From Arthrobacter zhangbolii (lineage in GTDB: Bacteria > Actinomycetota > Actinomycetes > Actinomycetales > Micrococcaceae): 64,000 bases of DNA. Position 1 is the first letter of the stretch, and the number at the start of each line of letters is the position of its first letter. A program made the translations under genes and the position numbers. The stretch is from NCBI RefSeq assembly GCF_022869865.1, contig NZ_CP094984.1, forward strand, positions 558,001 through 622,000, read 5' to 3'. The notes below the pieces were generated by a model. The model was not told the origin of the DNA. It saw only the letters and a program-made list of their open reading frames with translations, and searched no databases. Below, piece after piece: positions 24,895 through 33,043 of the stretch.

Positions 24895-25920
24895 TCAGGC
24901 CCTCAGACTGCCGGGCACGGCCGTGCTGGAGCGCACCACAAACTCCGTGGGATAGAACCCCGATTCCCACAGCGGGTCCGTCGGTTCGTTCTGCATCAGC
25001 GCCAGGACCGCTGCCACCGCGGCGGCGCCCTGCCCAACGGGGTCCTGGCCAATGGTGGTGAGGCCGAAGACCTCACCCATATCGTGCCCGTCGATCCCGA
25101 TCACTGAAAGATCCTCCGGGACCCGGAGCCCCAGTTCGCGGGCTGCGAGGATGGCACCCACGGCAATTTCATCCGCGGCGCAGAAAACCGCGGTGGGCCG
25201 CACATCCGGCCGGGCGAGGAGGGCCTTGGCGGCCCGGAACCCGCCGGCAACTGAGAACTCGGCACTGGAGATCCAGCTTGCCTCCGGAGTCAGCCCGGCG
25301 TCCCGCATAGCGGATTCGTAGCCGTTGCGCCGGGTGCCGCCGAGCTGGAAATCCCGTTCCAGCTCCTCCCCGCCGCCGATGTGCGCAATGCGGGTGTGCC
25401 CCAGGGAGATCAGATGCCGGGTGGCCAGGGAGGAGATACCGGCGTCATCCACCCGGATGGTGGTGGTGCCGGGCAGCGGGCCGCCGATGGCCACGATGGG
25501 CTTATCCACGGCCCGAAGCTGGGCCAATTCCTCCTCGGTCAGCCGCAGGGCGACCGTGATCACTGCATCCACCCGCTTGCGCCGGAGCATCTCAGTGAGC
25601 ACGCTTTCCCGGTGGCCGGGCCCGTCGCTGGTGTTGTACAGCGTTAGGTCATAGCCTGCCTCGATCAGCGCCGAGGCAGCTCCTTCCAGCACCTGGGCAA
25701 AGTACCAGCGGCCGACGCTGGGCATCACCACTCCCACATTGCGGGTACGCCCCGAGGCGAGGGAGGAGGCGTTGTAGGAAATGACAAAACCCAGTTCCTC
25801 GGCAGCACCGAGCACCCGTTGGCGCGTCGCTTCCGAAACGGCGCCGTTGCCGCTGAGCGCGCGGGAAACGGTCGCCGAGGAGACGCCGGCGCGGGCGGCT
25901 ACCTCTTTGATTCCTGGCAA
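24895..25920 (-). CDS. LacI-family transcriptional regulator of the maltooligosaccharide locus
   Basis: A 341-residue repressor. The N-terminal helix-turn-helix is IKEVAARAGVSSATVSRALS (residues 4-23), followed by the hinge helix (NASSLASGRTRNVGVV). Residues 60-335 form the periplasmic-binding-like sugar sensor with the usual FCAADEIAVGAI and SVIGIDGHDMGE blocks. It lies 38 nt downstream of the GH13 gene on the same strand and is probably co-transcribed. The likely targets are the two LacI-type palindromes at 27692 and 27830 between GH13 and malE. The inducer is probably a maltose-type sugar (inference from context). Confidence 0.9.
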   Translation of the reverse strand: MPGIKEVAARAGVSSATVSRALSGNGAVSEATRQRVLGAAEELGFVISYNASSLASGRTRNVGVVMPSVGRWYFAQVLEGAASALIEAGYDLTLYNTSDGPGHRESVLTEMLRRKRVDAVITVALRLTEEELAQLRAVDKPIVAIGGPLPGTTTIRVDDAGISSLATRHLISLGHTRIAHIGGGEELERDFQLGGTRRNGYESAMRDAGLTPEASWISSAEFSVAGGFRAAKALLARPDVRPTAVFCAADEIAVGAILAARELGLRVPEDLSVIGIDGHDMGEVFGLTTIGQDPVGQGAAAVAAVLALMQNEPTDPLWESGFYPTEFVVRSSTAVPGSLRA

Positions 25921-25958
25921 GGTTTCCCTCTTCTACTCTTTGGCGGGCAGGGGTCAGC

Positions 25959-27659
25959 TTAGTCGAGTCGAACCCAGGCACTGTTGTCGGGAAGCAGGAA
26001 GCCGTCGTAGACAGCGCCGTTGCGGCTGCAGGCAATCAGCTCTCCCTGGGGCAGGGGAACGGCGTCGCTGCCCATGTTCATCAGGGCCGCGATGTTGCCA
26101 TTGACGTAGGCAAGCACGCTGTCCGGGTATCCGGTGAGCCAGGCGAGGGAACCGTTGCCCAGGTCCAGCTTCCGGCGCAGATCCAGGGCCGTCCGGTAGA
26201 GGTTCAGTGTCGAATCGCGGTCCTGCCGCTGGACGTCCCGCGCCAGGTGCTGCCACTCCTCCGGCTGCGGGAGCCAGGAACCGCCGGCAGCACTGAAGCC
26301 GAGGGCGGGCGCCTCCGACGTCCAGGGGAGCGGAACCCGGCAGCCGTCCCGGCCCAGGCGTTCCCCGGCGGTGCGGTGGAAGGTGGGGTCCTGGCGGAAC
26401 TCGTCCGGAAGCCGGGTGTGGTCCGGCAGTCCCAGTTCCTCGCCCTGGTAGAGGTAGACGCCGCCGGGCAGGCCGAGCATCAGCAGCGTGGCGGCGCGGG
26501 CCCGGGAGATACCCAGCCCGTGGTCCGGCTGCGGGTCGGCGGCTCCTATCCCGTCACCGGGCCGGTCCTGATGCGTGGTGATACCAAAGCGGCTGACATG
26601 GCGGACGACGTCGTGGTTGGAGAGCACCCAGGTGGTGGGGGCGCCGACCTGGTCGAAGGCGCGCAGGGAGGACTCGATGACGTGGCGCAGTGCCGGGGCG
26701 TGCCAGGGGTGGTGCAGGTAGGCGAAGTTGAACGTCTGGTGCATCTCATCGGCGCGTACCCAGTCGGTGAGGCGTTCGATCGGGTCGATGGTCGCTTCGG
26801 CGCAGAGCACCCGGTCTCCGTCGTAGGAGTCCAGGATTTTGCGCCAGGACCGGTAGATGTCGTGGATGCCGGGCTGGCCGAACATGGGTGCTTCGGAGCC
26901 GGGGTAGCCCTCGGAGGAGGATCCGTCGGCGCGTCCGCCCCAGTCCGGCAGGCCGGTCTTTTTGATCAGGGCGTGGGCGACGTCCACGCGGAACCCGCCG
27001 ACGCCGCGGTCCAGCCAGAAGCGCAGGATCCGTTCGAATTCGGCGTGCACTGCGGGGGAGTCCCAGTTGAAGTCGGGCTGGGAGGAGTCAAAGAGGTGCA
27101 GGTACCACTGTCCGGGGGTGCCGTCGGGTTCGGTGATGCGGGTCCAGGCCGGTCCGCCGAAGTGGGACTGCCAGTTGTTCGGCGGGGTGTCCCCGTTTTC
27201 GCCGGTGCCGTCGCGGAAGATGAACATGTCGCGTTCGGGGGAGCCGGGTCCTGCGGCCAGGGCTGCCTGGAAGAGGGGGTGGGCGTCGGAGCAGTGGTTG
27301 GGGACCAGGTCCACGATGACGCGGATGTGGTGGCGGGAGGCTTCGGTGATGAGGGCGTCGAAGTCCTCCAGGGTGCCGAAGATGGGGTCTACGGAGCAGT
27401 AGTCGGCGACGTCGTAGCCGGCGTCCTTTTGCGGGGAGCGGTAGAAGGGGGAGAGCCAGACGGCGTCGATGTCCAGTTCGGCCAGGGTGGCCAGTTCGGC
27501 GGTGATGCCTTGCAGGTCACCGACGCCGTCCCCGTTGAGGTCCCGGAAGGAGCGCGGGTAGATCTGGTAGATCACTGATGAGCGCCACCATTCACGGTCT
27601 CCGGAGGACGGATGAACGAGGGTGAGCGCCGAAGAATCGTCGAGTACAGAACTGAGCAT
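25959..27659 (-). CDS. GH13 alpha-glucosidase / oligo-1,6-glucosidase-type
   Basis: A 566-residue (beta/alpha)8-barrel glycosidase that should hydrolyse alpha-glucosidic bonds of maltose or isomaltose-type oligosaccharides in the cytoplasm. The conserved regions are DLVPNHCSD (near residue 116), GFRVDVAH with nucleophile D226, LCAEAT with acid/base E288, and SNHDVVRH with D350. The start is placed at ATG 27659 because AGGA lies eight bases upstream; an in-frame GTG at 27665 is too close to that site. The gene is divergent from malE, and a LacI regulator follows on the same strand, so uptake, hydrolysis and control are encoded together. Confidence 0.92.
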   Translation of the reverse strand: MLSSVLDDSSALTLVHPSSGDREWWRSSVIYQIYPRSFRDLNGDGVGDLQGITAELATLAELDIDAVWLSPFYRSPQKDAGYDVADYCSVDPIFGTLEDFDALITEASRHHIRVIVDLVPNHCSDAHPLFQAALAAGPGSPERDMFIFRDGTGENGDTPPNNWQSHFGGPAWTRITEPDGTPGQWYLHLFDSSQPDFNWDSPAVHAEFERILRFWLDRGVGGFRVDVAHALIKKTGLPDWGGRADGSSSEGYPGSEAPMFGQPGIHDIYRSWRKILDSYDGDRVLCAEATIDPIERLTDWVRADEMHQTFNFAYLHHPWHAPALRHVIESSLRAFDQVGAPTTWVLSNHDVVRHVSRFGITTHQDRPGDGIGAADPQPDHGLGISRARAATLLMLGLPGGVYLYQGEELGLPDHTRLPDEFRQDPTFHRTAGERLGRDGCRVPLPWTSEAPALGFSAAGGSWLPQPEEWQHLARDVQRQDRDSTLNLYRTALDLRRKLDLGNGSLAWLTGYPDSVLAYVNGNIAALMNMGSDAVPLPQGELIACSRNGAVYDGFLLPDNSAWVRLD

Positions 27660-27691
27660 GCCCACATCCTAGGGTGCATTCCCGAAAAAAC

Positions 27692-27705
27692 TGCAAACGC
27701 TTCCA
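27692..27705. promoter_or_regulatory. LacI-type operator, GH13 side
   Basis: TGCAAACGCTTCCA matches the LacI/CcpA-type half-site pattern TGNAARCGNWWWCA at all but one position. It lies 33 bases upstream of the GH13 start and overlaps a possible promoter for that gene (TTGCAG, then TAGGAT 19 bases on, reading leftwards). A LacI regulator is encoded just downstream of GH13. Confidence 0.65.
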
Positions 27706-27815
27706 TTGCGTTTTCGCGTGTGCCCCTTTTGGCCGCGTAAACCCCTCCGTAAGTGCCTTTCACGGCCGAAAAACCTCAGCATGCTGATGCATTCTCAGCG
27801 GAAAAAATGCAGGTG

Positions 27816-27845
27816 TTGGACGGATTGTGTGCACGCGCTTACACT
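27816..27845 (+). promoter_or_regulatory. Probable malE promoter
   Basis: -35 TTGGAC (27816-27821) and -10 TACACT (27840-27845) are separated by 18 bases and lie about 107 bases before malE. The operator at 27830 overlaps the spacer and -10, the position expected for repression. Confidence 0.6.
27830..27843. promoter_or_regulatory. LacI-type operator, malE side
   Basis: TGCACGCGCTTACA matches TGNAARCGNWWWCA at 13 of 14 positions and resembles the operator at 27692. It overlaps the proposed malE promoter. Confidence 0.65.
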
Positions 27846-27951
27846 GACCTGTGTCGTAGCTCGCATCCGCAGTGCCCGGGCAGGGTCCCGTGCTTTTTCG
27901 CGGCAGCGATCATTTCCCCTTTACCGGGGTCCAAACAGAAGAGGTTCACCA

Positions 27952-29244
27952 ATGAAGGTGCACACAACGGGTACGCCGGCCATCCGCCGCCGTACTTTTG
28001 CTCTCGGTGCCGTGTCGGTCACCGCTGCTCTTGTCCTCTCGGCCTGCGGAGGCGGCGACGCTGCCGACTCCGAGTCCGATGCCAAAGATCTTGCCTCGGG
28101 CGGAGCCACCACGCTGACGATGTGGGTGGACGCGGAACGCTCCCCGGCGCTGACCGACGTCACCGCCAAGTTCAAGGAAGATACCGGAATCGAAGTCAAG
28201 CTGGTCACCAAGGACTTCCAGCAGGTTTCGGATGACTTCATCACCCAGGTGCCCACCGGCAAGGGACCGGACCTGATTGTGGGTCCGCATGACTGGGTTG
28301 GAAAGTTTGTGCAGAACGGCGTGATTGCTCCGATCGAACTCGGTGACAACGCCGACAAGTTCCAGGAGACCGCCGTCCAGGCCATGACGTATGAAGGCAG
28401 CACTTACGGCGTTCCGTACTCGATTGAAAACATCGGTCTGCTGCGCAACGCGGACCTCGTGCCGGAACCTGCCGAGACCATGGACGAAGTGATCGCCAAC
28501 GGCAAGCAGGCCGTCGCCGAGGGCAAGGCCGAGTTCCCGTTCCTGGTGGGCCTGGACCCCAAGCAGGGCGATCCGTACCACCTCTACCCGTTCCAGACTT
28601 CGCTCGGAGCACCCGTTTTCGGCACGGATGAGAGCGGCAGCTACGACGCCACCAAGCTCGAGCTGGGCAACCCGGGCGGCGCCGAGTTCGCGGCAAAGCT
28701 GAAGCAGTGGGGCGAGGCCGGCGACGGCATCCTCAACTCCAGCATCACGCCGGACATTGCCAAGGAAAAGTTCAGCGCCGGAGCGTCCCCGTACTTCCTG
28801 ACCGGCCCCTGGAACGTTCCGGATGCCGAAGAAGCAGGCATCAACCTGGTAGTGGATCCGATCCCCACCGCCGGCCCGAACCCGGCCCAGCCCTTCGTGG
28901 GCGTCAACGGCTTCTTCATCAGCGCCAAGAGCCAGAACGCCCTGGCCGCCAACGAGTTTGCCCTCAACTACCTGAGCACCGAGGCAGTACAGGACGAAAT
29001 GTTCAAGGCCGGCGGACGGCCACCGGCCCTCACCGCGTCCTTCGACAAGGCCGCCTCTGATCCCGTCGTGGCAGCCTTTGGCGAGATCGGCATCAACGGC
29101 GTGCCGATGCCCGCGATTCCGGAAATGGAACAGGTCTGGGCGGATTGGGGCGGCACGGAGCTGGCCCTGATCAAGGGCCAGGGCGACCCTGCTGACTCCT
29201 GGGCCACCATGGTCTCCAACGTTCAGTCCAAGATCAGCAAGTAG
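27952..29244 (+). CDS. malE: Maltose/maltodextrin ABC transporter substrate-binding lipoprotein
   Basis: A 430-residue extracellular solute-binding protein family 1 lipoprotein. The signal segment ends in a lipobox with C32 (LVLSAC). It also has an RRRTF motif, so Tat export is possible. The mature part is a MalE-like bilobal protein (TLTMWVDAERSPALTD, GPDLIVGPHDWVGKF, YGVPYSIENIGLL). It should bind maltose or longer maltooligosaccharides outside the membrane and deliver them to MalFG. AGAGG lies 11 bases upstream of the start. It is the first gene of malE-malF-malG; a long stem-loop separates it from malF. Confidence 0.93.
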   Translation: MKVHTTGTPAIRRRTFALGAVSVTAALVLSACGGGDAADSESDAKDLASGGATTLTMWVDAERSPALTDVTAKFKEDTGIEVKLVTKDFQQVSDDFITQVPTGKGPDLIVGPHDWVGKFVQNGVIAPIELGDNADKFQETAVQAMTYEGSTYGVPYSIENIGLLRNADLVPEPAETMDEVIANGKQAVAEGKAEFPFLVGLDPKQGDPYHLYPFQTSLGAPVFGTDESGSYDATKLELGNPGGAEFAAKLKQWGEAGDGILNSSITPDIAKEKFSAGASPYFLTGPWNVPDAEEAGINLVVDPIPTAGPNPAQPFVGVNGFFISAKSQNALAANEFALNYLSTEAVQDEMFKAGGRPPALTASFDKAASDPVVAAFGEIGINGVPMPAIPEMEQVWADWGGTELALIKGQGDPADSWATMVSNVQSKISK

Positions 29245-29299
29245 GTAGGCGCGGGCCAACCTGCACTAACCGGCGGCGCAGAGCCGCCGTCCGGCGCGG

Positions 29300-29330
29300 A
29301 CCGGGGCGCGGTGACATGCCGCGCCCCGGT
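29300..29330 (+). promoter_or_regulatory. Intercistronic stem-loop between malE and malF
   Basis: A 12-bp perfect stem (left arm ACCGGGGCGCGG at 29300, right arm ending at 29330) with a 7-base loop. It has no U-tract, so it is more likely an RNA-stabilising or partially attenuating hairpin that keeps malE mRNA more abundant than the permease mRNA than a full terminator. Confidence 0.6.
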
Positions 29331-29355
29331 TCGCCGCCCGTTCAAGGAGAACAAG

Positions 29356-30972
29356 ATGGTTGATCAGCTGGATACGCCGGTGAACACAACCGGCCCCGGC
29401 GCCGGACATGCACCGCGGCCCGGACGCGCGGCACGGAGCGATTCGCTGGGCGGCACACTGGCCAAGATTATTCTGCTCGGCATCACCGATGCCTTTGCCG
29501 TTTATGTGCTGATAGCGCTGTTCCTGAATGAAAAATGGGCGGTCCTGACCGTGGCAGCCCTGGTCACCCTGCTGATCAACTGGATCTACCTGCGGCGCGG
29601 AGGCCTGCCCGCTAAATACCTGGCCCCGGGTGTCCTTTTCCTGGCCGTATTCCAGGTTTTCGTGGTGGCCTACAGCGGGTATGTCGCCTTCACCAACTAC
29701 GGCGACGGACACAACAGCACCAAGGCCGATGCCGTGTCGGCAATCCAGATGACCGCGCAGAAACGCGTGCCCGATTCCCCCTCCTACCGGATTACCGTGG
29801 TGGAAAAGGGCGGGACGCTGTCACTGCTGGCAACGGATCCGGAAGGAACTGCCGAACTTGGCAGTGTGGATGAGCCTCTTGAGGAAGTCACTGCGGAGAA
29901 GGATGCCTCCGGCAAGGCCGTGGCCGTCGACGGGTATGAAACCCTGCAGTTCTCCGACCTGCTGCAGCGGCAGGACGAAATCCTGGCGCTCACCGTTCCG
30001 TTCTCCGAGGACCTGGACGACGGCACGCTCAAAACGTCCGACGGTGCGACGGCCTATGTCTTCAAACCGTCCCTCGTTTACGACGAGGCAGCCGGCACCT
30101 TTACCGACTCCGAGAACGGAAAGGTCTACTCCGACATCGGCGAAGGAGCCTTTGTAGCGGAAGACGGCGAGCGGCTGCCCACCGGTTGGAAGATCAACGT
30201 CGGGTTCGACAACTTTGCGCATGCCTTCAGCGACCCGGACCTCCGCGGCCCGCTGGTTGCCGTCATCATCTGGACCTTTACCTTCGCCGTGATGTCCGTG
30301 CTGCTGTGCTTCGGGCTGGGGCTGTTCCTGGCAGTTACCTTCAACCACGCAACCCTGCGCGGAAAGCGGATCTACCGAACCATCATGATCCTGCCCTACG
30401 CGTTTCCGGCGTTCCTTGCCGGGCTCGTCTGGTCCGGAATGATGAACCAGGACTTCGGGTTCATCAACAACACGTTCTTCGGCGGGGCCGACATTCCCTG
30501 GCTCAGCGACCCCTGGCTGGCCAAGGCAAGCGTGCTGCTGGTCAACACCTGGCTGGGGTTCCCCTACATGTTCCTGGTGTGCACCGGCGCCCTGCAGTCG
30601 CTGCCGGAGGAAGTCAACGAGGCCGCCCGTATGGACGGCGCCTCGGCCTGGCGCATTTTCCGCTCCATCAAACTGCCGCTGCTGCTGGTTTCGACGGCGC
30701 CGCTGCTGATTTCAACCTTCGCCTTCAACTTCAACAACTTCAATGTGATCTTTATGCTCACCGGCGGCGGGCCGCGCTTTGAGGATACGTCCATGGATAT
30801 CGGCGCCACCGACCTGCTGATCACGCTTGTCTACAAGGTCGCCTTCGGGCAGGGCACCGGACGCGACTACGGCCTGGCAAGTGCGCTGGCCGTGCTGATC
30901 TTCATCATTGTGGCCATCATTTCCGCGATCAGTTTCCGGCAGACCAAGGCACTGGAAGAAGTGAACTCATGA
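29356..30972 (+). CDS. malF: Maltose ABC transporter permease MalF-type
   Basis: A 538-residue permease. Three N-terminal membrane helices are followed by a large extracytoplasmic domain (about residues 110-270), the feature that distinguishes MalF from other sugar permeases; the conserved permease core follows. The EAA loop is EEVNEAARMDGASAWRIF near residue 420. It should pair with MalG to form the membrane channel. The start is set at MVDQLDT because AAGGAG is seven bases upstream. Its last four bases overlap the malG start. Confidence 0.92.
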   Translation: MVDQLDTPVNTTGPGAGHAPRPGRAARSDSLGGTLAKIILLGITDAFAVYVLIALFLNEKWAVLTVAALVTLLINWIYLRRGGLPAKYLAPGVLFLAVFQVFVVAYSGYVAFTNYGDGHNSTKADAVSAIQMTAQKRVPDSPSYRITVVEKGGTLSLLATDPEGTAELGSVDEPLEEVTAEKDASGKAVAVDGYETLQFSDLLQRQDEILALTVPFSEDLDDGTLKTSDGATAYVFKPSLVYDEAAGTFTDSENGKVYSDIGEGAFVAEDGERLPTGWKINVGFDNFAHAFSDPDLRGPLVAVIIWTFTFAVMSVLLCFGLGLFLAVTFNHATLRGKRIYRTIMILPYAFPAFLAGLVWSGMMNQDFGFINNTFFGGADIPWLSDPWLAKASVLLVNTWLGFPYMFLVCTGALQSLPEEVNEAARMDGASAWRIFRSIKLPLLLVSTAPLLISTFAFNFNNFNVIFMLTGGGPRFEDTSMDIGATDLLITLVYKVAFGQGTGRDYGLASALAVLIFIIVAIISAISFRQTKALEEVNS

Positions 30973-31892
30973 CAAACCTGCAGACGCTCCGCAAGTCACC
31001 GGCACGCCCCGCCGAGCCTGCGCCGGCGAAGCGCGCATCAGCCGGGGCATGGCTGAAGGAGAAGGGATGGCGGCACCTGGTGGGCCTGGTGATTGGCGCC
31101 TTTGCGCTGCTGCCGCTGGTCTACGTGCTGTCCGCCGCCCTCAGCCCCACCGGAACGCTGGTTTCCACCAACGGGCTTTTCTCGACGGTCTCCCTCGATA
31201 ACTTCTCCGCCCTGTTCTCCGACCCGCAGAAGCCGTTCGCCAAATGGTTCCTGAACACCCTCGTTATTGGACTGGTCACCAGCATTGGCACCGTCTTCCT
31301 CGGCGCCCTGGCTGCGTATTCCTTCTCCCGAATGCGCTTCCGGGGCCGACGGATGGGCCTGCTGAGCCTGATGCTGCTGCAGATGTTCCCGCAGATGCTG
31401 GGCGTCGTCGCGATCTTCCTGCTGCTCAGCGGCATTTCCGACGTCGTTCCCTGGCTCGGCCTGGGCAGCCAGATCGGGCTGATCATGGTCTATCTGGGCG
31501 GCGCGCTGGGGGTAAACACGTACCTGATGTACGGGTTCTTTAACACGGTGCCGGTGTCCCTGGACGAAGCAGCACGGATTGACGGCGCAAGCCACATCCA
31601 GATCTTCTTCACCATCATCCTTCGCCTGGTCACTCCCATCCTGGCCATCGTCGGACTGCTGTCCTTCATCACGGCCACCGGCGAGTTCCTGATCGCCTCC
31701 ATCGTGCTCAATGACCCGGATACCCAGACCCTCGCCGTCGGACTGTATTCCTTTGTGGGTGACAACCAGTCCCGGACCTGGGGAGTGTTCTCCGCCGGTG
31801 CGGTACTGGCGGCGCTGCCGGTGATGGCGCTGTTCCTGTTCCTGCAGCGCTACATCACCTCCGGGCTGATTGCCGGGTCGGTCAAGGGCTGA
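30969..31892 (+). CDS. malG: Maltose ABC transporter permease MalG-type
   Basis: A 307-residue permease with six membrane helices. The EAA loop is VSLDEAARIDGASHIQIFF, near residue 196, where the ATPase docks. The start overlaps the malF stop (ATGA), giving translational coupling. No ATPase gene is present in this locus, so the transporter must share a general sugar ATPase encoded elsewhere, as MsiK does in streptomycetes. The gene ends four bases before the convergent aldo/keto reductase. Confidence 0.93.
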   Translation: MTNLQTLRKSPARPAEPAPAKRASAGAWLKEKGWRHLVGLVIGAFALLPLVYVLSAALSPTGTLVSTNGLFSTVSLDNFSALFSDPQKPFAKWFLNTLVIGLVTSIGTVFLGALAAYSFSRMRFRGRRMGLLSLMLLQMFPQMLGVVAIFLLLSGISDVVPWLGLGSQIGLIMVYLGGALGVNTYLMYGFFNTVPVSLDEAARIDGASHIQIFFTIILRLVTPILAIVGLLSFITATGEFLIASIVLNDPDTQTLAVGLYSFVGDNQSRTWGVFSAGAVLAALPVMALFLFLQRYITSGLIAGSVKG

Positions 31893-31896
31893 GCGG

Positions 31897-32883
31897 TCAG
31901 AAGCCAACCACGGGCCGGGGCCGGTAGGCCTCTTCAAGGACCGCGTATTCCTCCTCGGTGAACCGGATCTCGAGGGCCTTGATGTTCTCGTCCAGGTGGG
32001 CGGCGGCGGTGGCGCCGATCAGCGGGGCGGTGACCACCGGGTTGGCCAGGACCCAGGCCAGGGCCACCTGGGCACGGGTGGCGCCGAGTCCCTCGGCCAC
32101 GTTGCCGACCGCGTCCACGATGCGGCGGTCGGTCTCCTCGTTGCCGCGATAGAGCTCATAACCCTGCTCATCGAAATCCTGCCGGGCCGTCCGGGCGCCC
32201 CACGGGCGGGCCAGCCGGCCGCGGGCAAGCGGGGAATAGGGCAGGGCACCGATCCCGCGGTCCGCACACAGCGGCAGCATTTCCCGTTCCTCCTCCCGGT
32301 ACAGGAGGTTGTAGTGATCCTGCATGGTGACAAAGGGAGCCCAGCCGTGCTGCTCCTGGAGGAACAGTGCCTTCGCGAACTGCCAGGCATACATCGACGA
32401 GGCGCCCAGATACCGCACCTTGCCGTCCCGGACCAGCTGGTCCAGGGTCTGAAGCGTCTCTTCCAGCGGGGTGTTCCCGTCCCAGCGGTGTACCTGGTAC
32501 AGGTCGATGTAGTCCGTACCCAGCCGCCGCAGACTCTGTTCCACCTGCCAGATGATGTGTTTCCGGGACAGGCCCCACTCATTGGGCCCCGGGCCCATTT
32601 CGCCGTGGACCTTGGTGGCAATCACCACCTCGTCCCGGCGGCAGTATTCGGCGACGGCAGCACCCAGGATCTCCTCGCTGTGCCCGGCCGAGTAAACGTT
32701 GGCCGTATCGAAGAAATTGATGCCCAGCTCCACGGCGTGCCGCAGCAGGGACGTGGCCTCATCCTCGCGCAGAGTCCAGTTATGGGCGCCCCGGCCAGGG
32801 TCCCCGAAGCTCAGGCAGCCCAGCCCAATGGCAGAGACCATCGCTCCCGATCTGCCCAGTCTGGCGTACGTCATCGCAGTCAT
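31897..32883 (-). CDS. Aldo/keto reductase
   Basis: A 328-residue AKR of the Tas/KR-type (voltage-gated-channel beta-subunit-like) group. The catalytic tyrosine is in FFDTANVYSAGHSEEILG, the lysine in VVIATKVHGEMG, and the NADPH-binding tail in ATRAQVALAWVLANPVV. It should reduce carbonyl compounds with NADPH; the substrate is unknown. It faces malG with only four bases between the stop codons, and is divergent from the CHAD gene across 160 nt. Confidence 0.93.
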   Translation of the reverse strand: MTAMTYARLGRSGAMVSAIGLGCLSFGDPGRGAHNWTLREDEATSLLRHAVELGINFFDTANVYSAGHSEEILGAAVAEYCRRDEVVIATKVHGEMGPGPNEWGLSRKHIIWQVEQSLRRLGTDYIDLYQVHRWDGNTPLEETLQTLDQLVRDGKVRYLGASSMYAWQFAKALFLQEQHGWAPFVTMQDHYNLLYREEEREMLPLCADRGIGALPYSPLARGRLARPWGARTARQDFDEQGYELYRGNEETDRRIVDAVGNVAEGLGATRAQVALAWVLANPVVTAPLIGATAAAHLDENIKALEIRFTEEEYAVLEEAYRPRPVVGF

Positions 32884-33030
32884 CGGCCAAGCCTCCGCCC
32901 AGATTGTCTCCGCGGTCCACTAACCGGTGATGCTACCCGTGACACCCCGGGCAGGATAGGCCCGGGGCCGCCTGGACAAAGGTAGGGCCCGGGGACGCCC
33001 GGGGGCTCCCTGATGCGGCCGCTGCAGTCC

Positions 33031-33036
33031 TATACT
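33031..33036 (+). promoter_or_regulatory. Putative -10 element of a leaderless CHAD gene
   Basis: TATACT, a good -10 match, lies seven bases before the ATG at 33044; no Shine-Dalgarno sequence is present there. Confidence 0.45.
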
Positions 33037-33043
33037 TGCCCAC

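Noticed and set aside
26247-27578. 443-codon open frame on the plus strand
   Set aside because: It is antisense to GH13, whose catalytic residues D226, E288 and D350 are all present. The translation is Gly/Val-rich shadow sequence.
29311-29355. Longer start of malF
   Set aside because: It would run through the 29300-29330 stem-loop and lacks a site, whereas AAGGAG lies seven bases before ATG 29356.
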